Below, piece after piece: positions 43,509 through 52,524 of a stretch of 64,000 bases of DNA. The DNA is taken from the NCBI GenBank assembly GCA_017624855.1, contig JAGAMF010000008.1, forward strand, positions 1 through 64,000. Reading direction: 5' to 3'. How positions within the stretch are numbered: position 1 is the stretch's first letter; every line of letters begins with the position of its first letter. The stretch comes from Lachnospiraceae bacterium. GTDB taxonomy: Bacteria; Bacillota; Clostridia; Lachnospirales; Lachnospiraceae. The translations under genes were made by a program, and so were the position numbers. Below the pieces are notes generated by a model. That model had not been told where the DNA came from, did no database searches, and saw nothing but the letters and a program-made list of their open reading frames with translations.

Positions 43509-44675
43509 TTACATGACTCCAAAAATAGCCATAAATGTTCCGGCAGCTACCGCAGTACCGATAACACCGGCAACATTGGGTCCCATAGCATGCATCAACA
43601 AGAAGTTTGTAGGATCTTCTTCTGCACCAACCTTCTGAGACACACGTGCTGCCATAGGAACCGCAGATACACCTGCAGAACCGATAAGGGGATTAACCTT
43701 ACCTTTGGTTGCCCAACACATAATTTTACCGAATACAACACCGGCTGCCGTACCAAATGCAAATGCCACGAGACCCAAAACTACGATACAAATTGTATCA
43801 AGCTTTAAGAATGCTTCTGCACTTGTGGTTGCACCAACGGATGTACCAAGCAAAATAACTACGATGTACATCAACGCATTGGATGCTGTTTCTGTCAACT
43901 GTCTAACTACGCCTGATTCACGGAATAAGTTACCTAACATCAACATACCGATAAGGGGTGCTGTGGTAGGAAGAATCAAACATACTACGATTGTTACAAC
44001 AATGGGGAAAAGAATCTTTTCTAACTTGGATACAGGACGAAGCTGTTCCATCTTGATTGCTCTTTCCTTCTTTGTTGTTAAAAGTTTCATAATAGGCGGC
44101 TGAATAATGGGTACCAATGACATATAAGAATATGCAGCAACCGCAATAGGTCCAAGTAATGCAGTCTGTCCAAGCTTACCTGCAAGGAAAATAGATGTAG
44201 GACCGTCTGCACCACCGATGATTGAGATTGCAGCCGCAGCTTTATCATTAAAGTCTACCCAGCCTGTCTCATTAAATAACAATGCTCCGAAATATGCAGC
44301 GAAAATACCAAACTGTGCCGCTGCACCAAGCAAAAAGCTCTTAGGATTGGCAATCAGGGGCCCGAAATCGGTCATTGCACCTACACCCATGAAAATGAGG
44401 GAAGGTAAAATTGCCCATTCATCCAATAAATAAAAGTAATAGAGTAATCCGCCCGCATGTCCGTCCTCGCCAATCGGTGCCATAATATCCGGATAAATAT
44501 TTACAAGCAACATACCGAATGCGATAGGAAGCAACAATAACGGTTCGTATTCTTTCTTAATTGCAAGGTATAAAAATACACATGCAACCGCGATCATAAC
44601 ATAGTTTCCAATCGTCAGATTAAAGAAAGCTGTCTGTTCGAGCAGATTACCCAGCGTATTAATAATATAATCCAT
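43509..44675 (-). CDS. oadB: Na+-translocating decarboxylase beta subunit
   Basis: The membrane subunit that decarboxylates carboxybiotin and exports Na+. At 388 residues it has about ten helices and the conserved SIIGGADGPTSIFLA (functional Asp) and GPNVAGVIGTAVAAG near the C-terminus. The AGGAGGTTTC site precedes the ATG. It lies 23 bases before oadA and 39 after the biotin carrier gene. Confidence 0.96.
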   Translation of the reverse strand: MDYIINTLGNLLEQTAFFNLTIGNYVMIAVACVFLYLAIKKEYEPLLLLPIAFGMLLVNIYPDIMAPIGEDGHAGGLLYYFYLLDEWAILPSLIFMGVGAMTDFGPLIANPKSFLLGAAAQFGIFAAYFGALLFNETGWVDFNDKAAAAISIIGGADGPTSIFLAGKLGQTALLGPIAVAAYSYMSLVPIIQPPIMKLLTTKKERAIKMEQLRPVSKLEKILFPIVVTIVVCLILPTTAPLIGMLMLGNLFRESGVVRQLTETASNALMYIVVILLGTSVGATTSAEAFLKLDTICIVVLGLVAFAFGTAAGVVFGKIMCWATKGKVNPLIGSAGVSAVPMAARVSQKVGAEEDPTNFLLMHAMGPNVAGVIGTAVAAGTFMAIFGVM

Positions 44676-44714
44676 CTTTTAGAAACCTCCTGTTAATTTT
44701 CAACCTAAAAATGA

Positions 44715-45089
44715 TTAGTTCAATGTAGCAAGAACTGCACCTGCTTCTACAGGATCACCTACAGCAACATCAATGCTGGCTACTGTACCATCTTCGGGAG
44801 CAACAACAGGGATTTCCATCTTCATAGCTTCAAGAATAACTACTGCATCACCCTTCTTAACTGCCTGTCCAACTTTAGCTTCAATCTTAAAGATCTTACC
44901 TGCAGCACCTGCTTCTACTTTAATGCTGCCTGCACCGCCTGCTGCGGGAGCTTTTGCGGGAGCTGCTGCAACTACGGGAGCTGCCTTTTTAACTACGGGA
45001 GCCGCAACGGGAGCAACACCGCTTCCGGCACCTTCTTCAACTACAACATCATATACGTTTCCATTAACGGTAATTGTATAATTTTTCAT
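44715..45089 (-). CDS. Biotin carrier (biotin/lipoyl attachment) protein
   Basis: A 124-residue biotin carrier: a short N-terminal strand pair, an Ala/Pro-rich flexible linker (about 25-55), and a biotinyl domain with VILEAMKMEI, where Lys90 is the biotinylated residue. It carries CO2 from the carboxyltransferases to OadB. The linker is typical of the gamma/1.3S subunits. It lies 12 bases after the OadG gene. Confidence 0.95.
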   Translation of the reverse strand: MKNYTITVNGNVYDVVVEEGAGSGVAPVAAPVVKKAAPVVAAAPAKAPAAGGAGSIKVEAGAAGKIFKIEAKVGQAVKKGDAVVILEAMKMEIPVVAPEDGTVASIDVAVGDPVEAGAVLATLN

Positions 45090-45101
45090 TTTTATATCCT
45101 C

Positions 45102-45965
45102 CTAATTAAGCGTGCTTTTCCAGCTTCTTTTATTTGATTTCTTAATGCTTCTTACAACAAAGCCTTCTGTTGAAGCGCTTCCTTCGTATGCGGCAATTGC
45201 TGCACTGATTACTGCAACCAATTCCAAATCATCGGCAAGTTCGGTTTCTTCCTTCTCGATAATCTGTGCAATGGTATTGTCTACCGCATCTCCTTTTGCG
45301 GCTTTGGCAGCCTTTTTCTCTTTTCTTGCAGCTGATGCTTTTTCAAACTTCGCAATTAAAGAGAAACTTGAAATAATCAACATGATAAGAATTAAGATTG
45401 CAAATACGGTTCCCATACCAAGAAGCGTATTCAATGCTGCTCTTTCCATGTTTTCACCGATTGTATATACAGGGTTAAAAGCAACGCTTGTGATATACAT
45501 ATCTTCGTCATACAAAACAACCATTTCAACATTTCTTACATCTGTTACCAAAGTAGCAGTTGCTGTGAAACCGTCTTCCGAAGGTGCATACACAAGTCCG
45601 TCTACCAAGCCTGTGGGTGTACCGTTTTCTTCTTCTGCACTGAGGTAAGATGTAATTGCACCCTCATATACTTTCTGAGATTCAATCTTTAAGTTGTTTT
45701 CTTTTTTCCATTTTGTCTGCATTTCTTCCCACAGTTCTTCTGACAGGTTTAACTGCACTTCACGGTCAGCTTCACTGTAAGCTGTCCATGATCCGTCTGC
45801 ACCCTCATCGGGAAGTTCCACAACAATCAGGCTGATTAATGAATTTACATTATATTCAACCTGCTGTTTCTCAGCATCATCAAGATTCACTTCCTGACTT
45901 GCACAACCGGTCAAAAGCAGCATGGAGAAAAGCACACAACAAATCAAAGTTATTATTTTTTTCAT
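45102..45965 (-). CDS. OadG-family subunit with lipoprotein-type N-terminal domain
   Basis: A 287-residue protein. The N-terminus is a signal peptide with lipobox LLLTGC, then an outside domain (about 25-165) of the kind found fused to clostridial OadG. A membrane helix (about 178-200) follows, and then a charged Lys/Ala-rich cytosolic tail ending in LVAVISAAIAAYEG, the conserved OadG end. OadG helps assemble the pump and links alpha and beta subunits. It is 21 bases after the carboxyltransferase gene. Confidence 0.88.
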   Translation of the reverse strand: MKKIITLICCVLFSMLLLTGCASQEVNLDDAEKQQVEYNVNSLISLIVVELPDEGADGSWTAYSEADREVQLNLSEELWEEMQTKWKKENNLKIESQKVYEGAITSYLSAEEENGTPTGLVDGLVYAPSEDGFTATATLVTDVRNVEMVVLYDEDMYITSVAFNPVYTIGENMERAALNTLLGMGTVFAILILIMLIISSFSLIAKFEKASAARKEKKAAKAAKGDAVDNTIAQIIEKEETELADDLELVAVISAAIAAYEGSASTEGFVVRSIKKSNKRSWKSTLN

Positions 45966-45986
45966 AGTTGTGTTATCCTTTCCAAA

Positions 45987-47423
45987 TTATACTGTGCCGT
46001 GCTTCTTTGCGGGACGATCTTCTCTCTTGCTGTAAAGCATTTCAAAAGCACCGATAACATACTTTCTTGTTTCTGCAGCAGTGATAATGTAGTCAACATA
46101 TCCTCTCTTTGCAGCACTTAAAGCGCTGTTCTGTAATGCTGCATATTCTTTTGCCTTTTCATCAAGCACTTCAGCGCCTTCGCCTTCATACATAATCTTA
46201 GCAGCAAGTTTTGCATCCATTGTACCAATCTGTGCATTTTCCCAAGCAAAAGTCACATCTGCACCGATTGCCTTAGAGTTCATTGCAACATAAGCACTAC
46301 CGAATGCTTTCTTTGTAATAACGTTTACCTTGGGAACGGTTGCATTTGCAAATGCATATGTAAGCTTAGCAACAGCCTTAGCCATGCCCTTTTCGGCACA
46401 CTTTGTAGCCTTGAATCCGTTCACATTGGTAAGTGAAAGTACGGGGATTGAAAATGCATCACAGAAGTTAATGAAGTCTGCAGCTTTTTCACATCCGCGA
46501 ACAGAAAGTTCTTCGCCTAATTTTTCAGCAACTTTACCGTCTTCTCCATAGATTTCGCTTCTGTTTGCAACAGCACCTACGGTCATTCCGTTTAACTTCA
46601 TTAAACCGACAACCATATCTTTACCGTAGCCTGCTTTTACTTCTACGAATAATCCGTCATCAGCGATATCGCTCAACGCAATTACGGTATCGCCTGCGCC
46701 TGCTTCAACCTGTCCACACAAACGATTTATATCATCTGCGCACTCTGTGAATTCAGCTTCTTCTTCGTTGTTTCCGGGAAGCATGGATACGAGCTGACGA
46801 ATCTGTCCCATAATTTCAGCTTCAGAACCGACAAAATCAACCAAACCGCTTTCTTCGCTCTGGAATTTAGCAGATGATGTATCGCACTTTCCGATTTCAT
46901 TGCCTTCCAATGCATTGGGAGCGTTCACAAATAATTTAGCCTTCTTCTCTTCCATAAAAGTAAAATCGGTTAAAGAAGGAACGATAGCAAGTCCGCCACC
47001 GCAGGTACCAAAGATTGCTGTAATCTGAGGAATAACACCTGATGCCATAGACTGCTTTAAATAGATTTCACCGAATGCATTTAATGCGTCGGTAGCTTCC
47101 TGTAATCTTAAGCCGGCAGAATCGATGAGACCGATAACCGGTGCACCCATCTTCATAGCCAAATCATAAAGATTTGCGATTTTCTTGGCATGCATTTCAC
47201 CGATGGTACCGTTAATTACGGATGCATCCTGGCTGTAAACATACACAAGACTGTCATTGATTACTCCGTAGCCGGTAACAACACCGTCCGAAGGAGTATC
47301 CAGCTGCTTCAAATTGAAATCAGTAGCTCTTGCGCTCACAAGTGCCCCTATTTCAACGAAACTGTTTTCGTCGAGCAAAGCATTGATTCTCTGTCTCGCT
47401 TCACTTGTTGAAGTAGTACTCAT
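45987..47423 (-). CDS. MmdA-type (12S) biotin-dependent carboxyltransferase
   Basis: A 478-residue acyl-CoA carboxyltransferase of the crotonase fold, the type found in methylmalonyl-CoA decarboxylase alpha and transcarboxylase 12S. GVVTGYGVINDSLVYVYSQD and FGTCGGGLAIVPSLTDF are typical of the first half, and KAFGSAYVAMNSKAIGAD of the second. It lacks the usual N-terminal roughly 40 residues (the KLTARERID block is reduced to RQRINALLDENSFVE). It starts at 47423 behind GGAGG and heads the five-gene operon. Substrate (methylmalonyl-, glutaconyl- or other CoA) is not certain. Confidence 0.88.
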   Translation of the reverse strand: MSTTSTSEARQRINALLDENSFVEIGALVSARATDFNLKQLDTPSDGVVTGYGVINDSLVYVYSQDASVINGTIGEMHAKKIANLYDLAMKMGAPVIGLIDSAGLRLQEATDALNAFGEIYLKQSMASGVIPQITAIFGTCGGGLAIVPSLTDFTFMEEKKAKLFVNAPNALEGNEIGKCDTSSAKFQSEESGLVDFVGSEAEIMGQIRQLVSMLPGNNEEEAEFTECADDINRLCGQVEAGAGDTVIALSDIADDGLFVEVKAGYGKDMVVGLMKLNGMTVGAVANRSEIYGEDGKVAEKLGEELSVRGCEKAADFINFCDAFSIPVLSLTNVNGFKATKCAEKGMAKAVAKLTYAFANATVPKVNVITKKAFGSAYVAMNSKAIGADVTFAWENAQIGTMDAKLAAKIMYEGEGAEVLDEKAKEYAALQNSALSAAKRGYVDYIITAAETRKYVIGAFEMLYSKREDRPAKKHGTV

Positions 47424-47554
47424 TTTGTTGACCTCCATTTATGATTTTTAATAAAAATTATACTATTCACGGCAGATTTTTAAAAAATCCACACACTCTA
47501 AAAGTATAACATAGGTCTGTCAAATCTTCTAGCATTATTTAACATTTTTTGCAA

Positions 47555-48718
47555 TTAAATTAAAAAGTTTTCAACAATTTTACCAAAGCAATACCAAAAA
47601 TGAATTCGTTCCGCTTTCTGAGCTGCAATTATGGAAAATTCTGCTATAACATCCCCTTCCAAAACATATCTTTCACACCCCACCTTCTGCCCCGCATACA
47701 CCGGTGCCGTTAAGCTTTCTTCCAATTCATATTCAACTTCAATGACTTCATCTTCTTTTAACAAAAGTCCTATTTCTTCCCGCATTACCACAAGCGGAAC
47801 TTCGTTTACGATGCCTTCCTCCACACGAATACAACCATACTCCGAATCGCCGCAAAAAGTTGTATATCGATAATTTTGTGTACCATAATTCATCAGCGTT
47901 TTCGTATCTGCCCATTTCCAGCTTTTATTGGGCGGCCACCCGGATGCCAGCACCACGGAAATAAAACAAGCCTCACCTTGCTCCACAGCACCCACAAAAC
48001 AATATCCCGCTCCGTTGGTAAAACCGGTTTTTACGCCCACCGCACCCTCATACATCTTCAGGAATGCGTCTTTGTTATAAACCGTATACTGCTTGGTATT
48101 GCTTTTTTCCATAAAAGAGTATGTACTTGTGGCAATAATCTCCCGAAACGCATCGTTCTCCAACGCATACGCCGTTATGATAGCCAAATCATAGGCGGTA
48201 CTGCTGTGCTGTTTCCCCTCCTTTGTTGCGTCCAGACCGTTGGGCGTTATAAAAAAGGTGTCCTCACACCCCAACTCCACTGCCTTATCATTCATCATGT
48301 CCGCAAAAGATTCCACATTACCGGCGACAAATTCCGCAATTGCCACCGCCGTATCGTTGTGAGATTCCAGCATCAGAGAATACAATAAATCTTTCAAAAG
48401 ATATGACTCGCCTTCTTTTAACCCAAGCCTCACCTTAGGTTGTCTCGCCGCATTGGCGGATACGGTAACATATTCCTCCAATTTTCCGGATTCCAATGCA
48501 AGAATACAGGTCATAATTTTGGTGGTACTTGCCATAGGCATTACCGCATAGCCGTTTTCTTCATACAAAACACGCCCGGTTGCGGCATCCATTAAGATTG
48601 CCGAACGGGCGTATAGTTTAAGGTCTGTCTCATCTTCGGCAAATACAATTGCCGAAGCATTGCTCCATATGCAAATACATAAAACCACCAAGATGATTTG
48701 TCTTAAAAAACGCTTCAT
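47555..48718 (-). CDS. D-alanyl-D-alanine carboxypeptidase (DacF/PBP5-like), first copy
   Basis: A 387-residue secreted low-molecular-weight penicillin-binding protein that trims the last D-Ala of peptidoglycan stem peptides. It has a signal peptide, then the S11 peptidase motifs STTK (SxxK, about 66), SHN (SxN, about 118) and KTG (about 226). The C-terminal PBP5_C-like domain is shortened, and the tail ends in a hydrophobic segment that could anchor it. A second copy is at 51302. Confidence 0.94.
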   Translation of the reverse strand: MKRFLRQIILVVLCICIWSNASAIVFAEDETDLKLYARSAILMDAATGRVLYEENGYAVMPMASTTKIMTCILALESGKLEEYVTVSANAARQPKVRLGLKEGESYLLKDLLYSLMLESHNDTAVAIAEFVAGNVESFADMMNDKAVELGCEDTFFITPNGLDATKEGKQHSSTAYDLAIITAYALENDAFREIIATSTYSFMEKSNTKQYTVYNKDAFLKMYEGAVGVKTGFTNGAGYCFVGAVEQGEACFISVVLASGWPPNKSWKWADTKTLMNYGTQNYRYTTFCGDSEYGCIRVEEGIVNEVPLVVMREEIGLLLKEDEVIEVEYELEESLTAPVYAGQKVGCERYVLEGDVIAEFSIIAAQKAERIHFWYCFGKIVENFLI

Positions 48719-48796
48719 TTTCCACCTTGTAAAAGGGACTTTCTTAGTACATTTATATGTGATTTTTTATTATAAAATCACCCATGCAAACAAATA

Positions 48797-48841
48797 TCCC
48801 GAAGAAAATATGTATGTTTAAATCCATATTTCTTCGGGAAT
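48797..48841 (-). terminator. Terminator after scpB
   Basis: CCCGAAGAAAATATG and CATATTTCTTCGGG form a 13-14-bp stem; on the minus strand it is followed by ATATTTGTTT. Confidence 0.7.
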
Positions 48842-48851
48842 CTTACATCTT

Positions 48852-49421
48852 TTATATATCCAGCTTTAACTGAATTTCCTGTTCTGCCTGAACCTTGAAA
48901 TCTTCCAACAAATCTCTGTTCATCTCCGGTAAATCATCAATGGACTTTACACCGAAGCTTCGTAAAAACTGTTCCGTTGTACCGAAAAGCAAAGGTCTTC
49001 CCGGTGCGTCCAAACGGCCCAACTCTTTTACAAATCCAAGTTCCACCAAACGGCTGATACCGTGATCGCTGTTTACGCCACGGATTTTTTCCACATCCAA
49101 TCTGGTAACGGGCTGTTTATAAGCTATAATGGACAACACCTCCAGTAAAGCATCCGTCAAAGTCTGCTTCTTGGGCGCCGCCGCAACCTTAATCAATTCT
49201 TCATAAAAATCATCCTTGGTGCGAAGCTGCACCGCATCTTCCAATTCCACCAACTGGATGCCTCTGTTGCTCTCCGCATAAAAGACTTTCATTTCTTCCA
49301 GAATTTCTTTTACAAATTTCTCGTTTTCATCTACCGCCAAAGCCAAATCCGAAATACTTACGGAATCACCCATAGCAAACAAAACCGCTTCTATAACCGC
49401 TTGCGCTCTTTCTCTTTCCAC
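48852..49421 (-). CDS. scpB: Segregation and condensation protein ScpB
   Basis: A kleisin-interacting (Kite) subunit of the bacterial SMC condensin, made of two winged-helix domains. At 189 residues it has the conserved LEVLSIIAYKQPVTRLDVE and GRPLLFGTTEQFL. It begins with GTG at 49421 behind GGAGAAT, 12 bases after scpA. The complex ScpA-ScpB-SMC acts in chromosome segregation. Confidence 0.97.
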   Translation of the reverse strand: MERERAQAVIEAVLFAMGDSVSISDLALAVDENEKFVKEILEEMKVFYAESNRGIQLVELEDAVQLRTKDDFYEELIKVAAAPKKQTLTDALLEVLSIIAYKQPVTRLDVEKIRGVNSDHGISRLVELGFVKELGRLDAPGRPLLFGTTEQFLRSFGVKSIDDLPEMNRDLLEDFKVQAEQEIQLKLDI

Positions 49422-49433
49422 TTATATTCTCCT

Positions 49434-50276
49434 CTATTCTTCGGACTCCGATGTGCCGGGCATAATACCGGCCAAAGAATCCTTGCCTTCCTCTTCCTGC
49501 TTATTCTCAGACAAATCAATTACACCGGTAAAAGGTGCTTTGTATGTAATGGAAATCTCTCCGAATGTGTCATCCTGTTCCACATCAACGCTACCTACTT
49601 TAATCAATTCCAATACAATCAAGAAGGTAACAATAACTTCCATCTTACTCTTTTGTTTTTCCAACAACTGTCTGAAATTACATTTTTTATTTTTCTCAAT
49701 ATAATCAAAGATGTAGACCTGTTTTTTCTCCAAGTCAATTTCTTCTTTTTGGATTTTACCGAAAGTGCTTCGTACCGGGTCGATTTTGTCTTCCTGGCGC
49801 TTCATAATTGTCTGGAACAATTCATTCAGAAGCTGCAAAGTCGAATCTCCCACCAGCTCCTCATAATCAATAGGCGCCTGATATTCCAACACTTCTTTGG
49901 GAATGGTAGGTTTCTTGTAAAGATACTTTTCCGCCCCCATCTGCATGTCTTTTAACTCATAAGACATGTACTTATACATTTTATATTCCAATAATTTCTG
50001 AACCAGCTCAGCTCTGGGATCCTCTTCCTCTCCTTCTTCATTCACTTCGGGAGGTAAAAGCATTTTACACTTAATATCCAGAAGAGTTGCCGCCATAACC
50101 AGAAATTCACTCATGATATTCATGTCTTCCGTCTGCATTTGGTTAATATATTCCAAATACTGTTGGGTAATTTCCACAATTGGAATATCATAAATATCCA
50201 CTTTATTCTTTTCAATCAAATGCAAGAGGAGGTCCAAAGGACCTTCAAACACCTCAAGCTTAACAGGTATTGCCAT
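49434..50276 (-). CDS. scpA: Segregation and condensation protein ScpA
   Basis: The kleisin subunit of the SMC complex. At 280 residues it begins with the typical VKLEVFEGPLDLLLHLIEK and has EYLVMAA-like (SEFLVMAATLLDIKCKMLLP) near residue 60-85, with a winged helix near the C-terminus (about 195-245). It precedes scpB in the usual order and follows a metallophosphoesterase gene by 30 bases. Confidence 0.97.
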   Translation of the reverse strand: MAIPVKLEVFEGPLDLLLHLIEKNKVDIYDIPIVEITQQYLEYINQMQTEDMNIMSEFLVMAATLLDIKCKMLLPPEVNEEGEEEDPRAELVQKLLEYKMYKYMSYELKDMQMGAEKYLYKKPTIPKEVLEYQAPIDYEELVGDSTLQLLNELFQTIMKRQEDKIDPVRSTFGKIQKEEIDLEKKQVYIFDYIEKNKKCNFRQLLEKQKSKMEVIVTFLIVLELIKVGSVDVEQDDTFGEISITYKAPFTGVIDLSENKQEEEGKDSLAGIMPGTSESEE

Positions 50277-50306
50277 AGTACTTCTCCGTTTTTTTACAAA
50301 TCCACT

Positions 50307-51188
50307 CTATTTTATATTTTTTTCTTCCTCTTTGCAAGCAGGTATTAACCGAATGACCACCAATTCCGCCGGATTAAAAATACGCACCGGCAAAGTGTGG
50401 GTGCCAAGTCCCCGGCTTACAACCATGTTGGATTTTCCTTCGGTAAAAAGCCCCCCGTCATATCTGGGAAAGAAACGCACTGCCGGCGAAGCAATCCCCT
50501 TTAAGAAAGGGATGCGTACCAATCCACCGTGCACATGACCTGAAAGAATCAAATCTGCGCCATATTGGCAATATTGAGGAAAATAATCCGGATTATGCGC
50601 AAGAAGAATTTCGTAATAATTCCCTTCTTTTTTACCGAGAATCTCTTCTATATACGAATCATCCATATGGGGCACCGTAAATTTTTTATAATATTTACGG
50701 TCAATTTCCACGCCGCGAATCTCTATATTGTACTCTTCCAAGCAAACCGCTTCATTACGAAGAAAAACAACGCCTTTATCCGCCAGGGGCTTGTGATATT
50801 CATCATACATATTACCGTAAGTATCCCGATAGAGATCGGAACGATATTCATGATTTCCCATTCCATGATAGATGGTATATCGCTCTGCCAAAGTCTGCAT
50901 AAATTCCTTGGCATTGCGATTTGGTTCATCGGGACTTGCCACAATCATATCGCCCCCAACCAAAAGCAGGTCGGATTTAGATTCATCAATGGCTTTTAAA
51001 AGCTTTTGATTGCCTTTTCCGTATCTCTTATCATGCAAATCGCTTAAAAAAGCAAAAGTAATCTCTTTCTTGATTTTGTCGGAAGCAAATGTATATTCTT
51101 TTACCACAAAACGATTCATGTCACAGATATTCACAATGATAAAAAATACAATCACCGCGACACAAATGCCTAAAATAACATATTCCAT
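50307..51188 (-). CDS. Membrane-anchored metallophosphoesterase (YkuE/YaeI-like)
   Basis: A 293-residue calcineurin-like phosphoesterase with one N-terminal membrane helix (about 3-22). Metal-binding motifs are SDLHD (about 50), GGDM (about 78), GNHEY (about 115), and SGHVHGGLVRIPF (about 215). Relatives hydrolyse lipid-linked or phosphoester substrates at the membrane. Substrate here unknown. GGAG precedes the start. It is followed by scpA in the same direction. Confidence 0.92.
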   Translation of the reverse strand: MEYVILGICVAVIVFFIIVNICDMNRFVVKEYTFASDKIKKEITFAFLSDLHDKRYGKGNQKLLKAIDESKSDLLLVGGDMIVASPDEPNRNAKEFMQTLAERYTIYHGMGNHEYRSDLYRDTYGNMYDEYHKPLADKGVVFLRNEAVCLEEYNIEIRGVEIDRKYYKKFTVPHMDDSYIEEILGKKEGNYYEILLAHNPDYFPQYCQYGADLILSGHVHGGLVRIPFLKGIASPAVRFFPRYDGGLFTEGKSNMVVSRGLGTHTLPVRIFNPAELVVIRLIPACKEEEKNIK

Positions 51189-51215
51189 AAAGTCTCCGTT
51201 ACTGTCCTAAAAAGC

Positions 51216-51283
51216 AAATTAGGTACCGCCTCCTTGCATAACACTTACATGTTGCACTTTTATTAAGGCCATACCTAATCAGT
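51216..51283 (-). terminator. Long stem-loop after the second D-Ala-D-Ala carboxypeptidase gene
   Basis: On the minus strand ATTAGGTA (about 51272-51279) pairs with TACCTAAT (about 51219-51226), CCTT with AAGG inside, and GCA-ACA with TGT-TATGC at the tip; TTTGCTTTTT follows. It can act as terminator of the upstream gene. The large, branched loop containing AAGGAGGCGG is unusual for a simple terminator. Confidence 0.5.
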
Positions 51284-51301
51284 TTAACATATCTTTTACC
51301 A

Positions 51302-52483
51302 TTACAAAAGATATTTTATAAAAAGCTTACCATAATAATCCCAGAGGCCTGCCTTCTCTACATTGGCAAGAGCCACAATTGGAACGCTGCCCAATTCTTT
51401 TCCATCGCAAGTATATACAATTTTTCCAACGGCCTGCCCTGCTTCCACAGGTGCTTCAATTTCTTCCTGTACCAGTATTTTACGCTCCACATTGGTAAAA
51501 TCCATTCCTGTAACATCCAAATAAGTAAACGGTTCCTTACAAGCCACCGGTATTTCTTCTTCCAAGCCGCCTTTTACCGGCAAAGTCTCACATCCGAGAC
51601 TTCGTGTATCACGATACAGCCGGCTTACGGAAAAACCGTAATTAAACAGAGTAATTGCATCCTGATTACGCAAATCCGAACTGTCTGCTGCCATCACAAC
51701 CGCAATTAAAGATATATCATCCTTCTTTGCCGTGGCACTGACACAATACTTGGCAGAGCCCGTATACCCTGTCTTTAACCCTGTGGTATAAGGATACTGT
51801 TTCAATAATTTATTGGTGCTGGATAATGTAAAAACAGAGTCTCCCCGATTGGTGGAATGTACGATATCTTCCATCCATATCGTAGTAAAATCATATACTT
51901 GCGGATAGTGACCTATCAGATAGCGGGACATAATTGCAATATCCTTTGCGGTAGTATAATGGTCCGGCGAGTCCGTCAAGCCGCAACAATCCACAAAATG
52001 ACTGTTCTCCATTCCCAATTCCTGCGCCTTCTCATTCATCCTCTCCACAAAGGCTTCTTCCGTTCCGGCTACATATTCCGCCAAGGCGACACTGGCATCG
52101 TTGCCGCTGGCTACCGCCACACATTTTAAAAGAGTCTCAACCGTTTGTATTTCTCCCTCTTCCAGAAATACCTGAGAACCGCCCATGGACTTGGCATGGG
52201 CACTGGTTACCACCTCATCCTCCATAGAGATTTTACCGCCCTCAATGGCTTCAAACACCAGTATCATGGTCATGATTTTGGTAATACTGGCAGGACTTTT
52301 TCTTTCATCCCCATTTAATTCGTATATAATCTGACCGGTAGTCTCCTCCATCAGCACCACTGATGAAGAATGCAGTGTAGGTTCTGCCGCCTGCACAACC
52401 AACAGGGATTGCATCATAAAAAATACTGCCGCAACGATTGCGAGTACACCTTTTATCATTCCGAAACATTTCACTTGCTTCAT
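51302..52483 (-). CDS. D-alanyl-D-alanine carboxypeptidase (DacF/PBP5-like), second copy
   Basis: A 393-residue secreted S11 peptidase with signal peptide (about 1-32), SITK (SxxK, about 66), SGN (about 123) and KTG (about 227), followed by a PBP5_C domain (about 285-370). It is full length, unlike the shorter tail of the copy at 47555. It follows the response regulator-HD-GYP gene by 41 bases. DacF-type enzymes set the degree of cross-linking in wall or spore cortex. Confidence 0.95.
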   Translation of the reverse strand: MKQVKCFGMIKGVLAIVAAVFFMMQSLLVVQAAEPTLHSSSVVLMEETTGQIIYELNGDERKSPASITKIMTMILVFEAIEGGKISMEDEVVTSAHAKSMGGSQVFLEEGEIQTVETLLKCVAVASGNDASVALAEYVAGTEEAFVERMNEKAQELGMENSHFVDCCGLTDSPDHYTTAKDIAIMSRYLIGHYPQVYDFTTIWMEDIVHSTNRGDSVFTLSSTNKLLKQYPYTTGLKTGYTGSAKYCVSATAKKDDISLIAVVMAADSSDLRNQDAITLFNYGFSVSRLYRDTRSLGCETLPVKGGLEEEIPVACKEPFTYLDVTGMDFTNVERKILVQEEIEAPVEAGQAVGKIVYTCDGKELGSVPIVALANVEKAGLWDYYGKLFIKYLL

Positions 52484-52524
52484 CCGTAACCTCTTAAAAA
52501 GCTGTTACTCTATTATATTTCACC

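Noticed and set aside
45112..45648. 178-residue plus-strand open frame
   Set aside because: Shadow of the OadG-family gene; low-complexity Ala/Ser composition is expected from the reverse frame.
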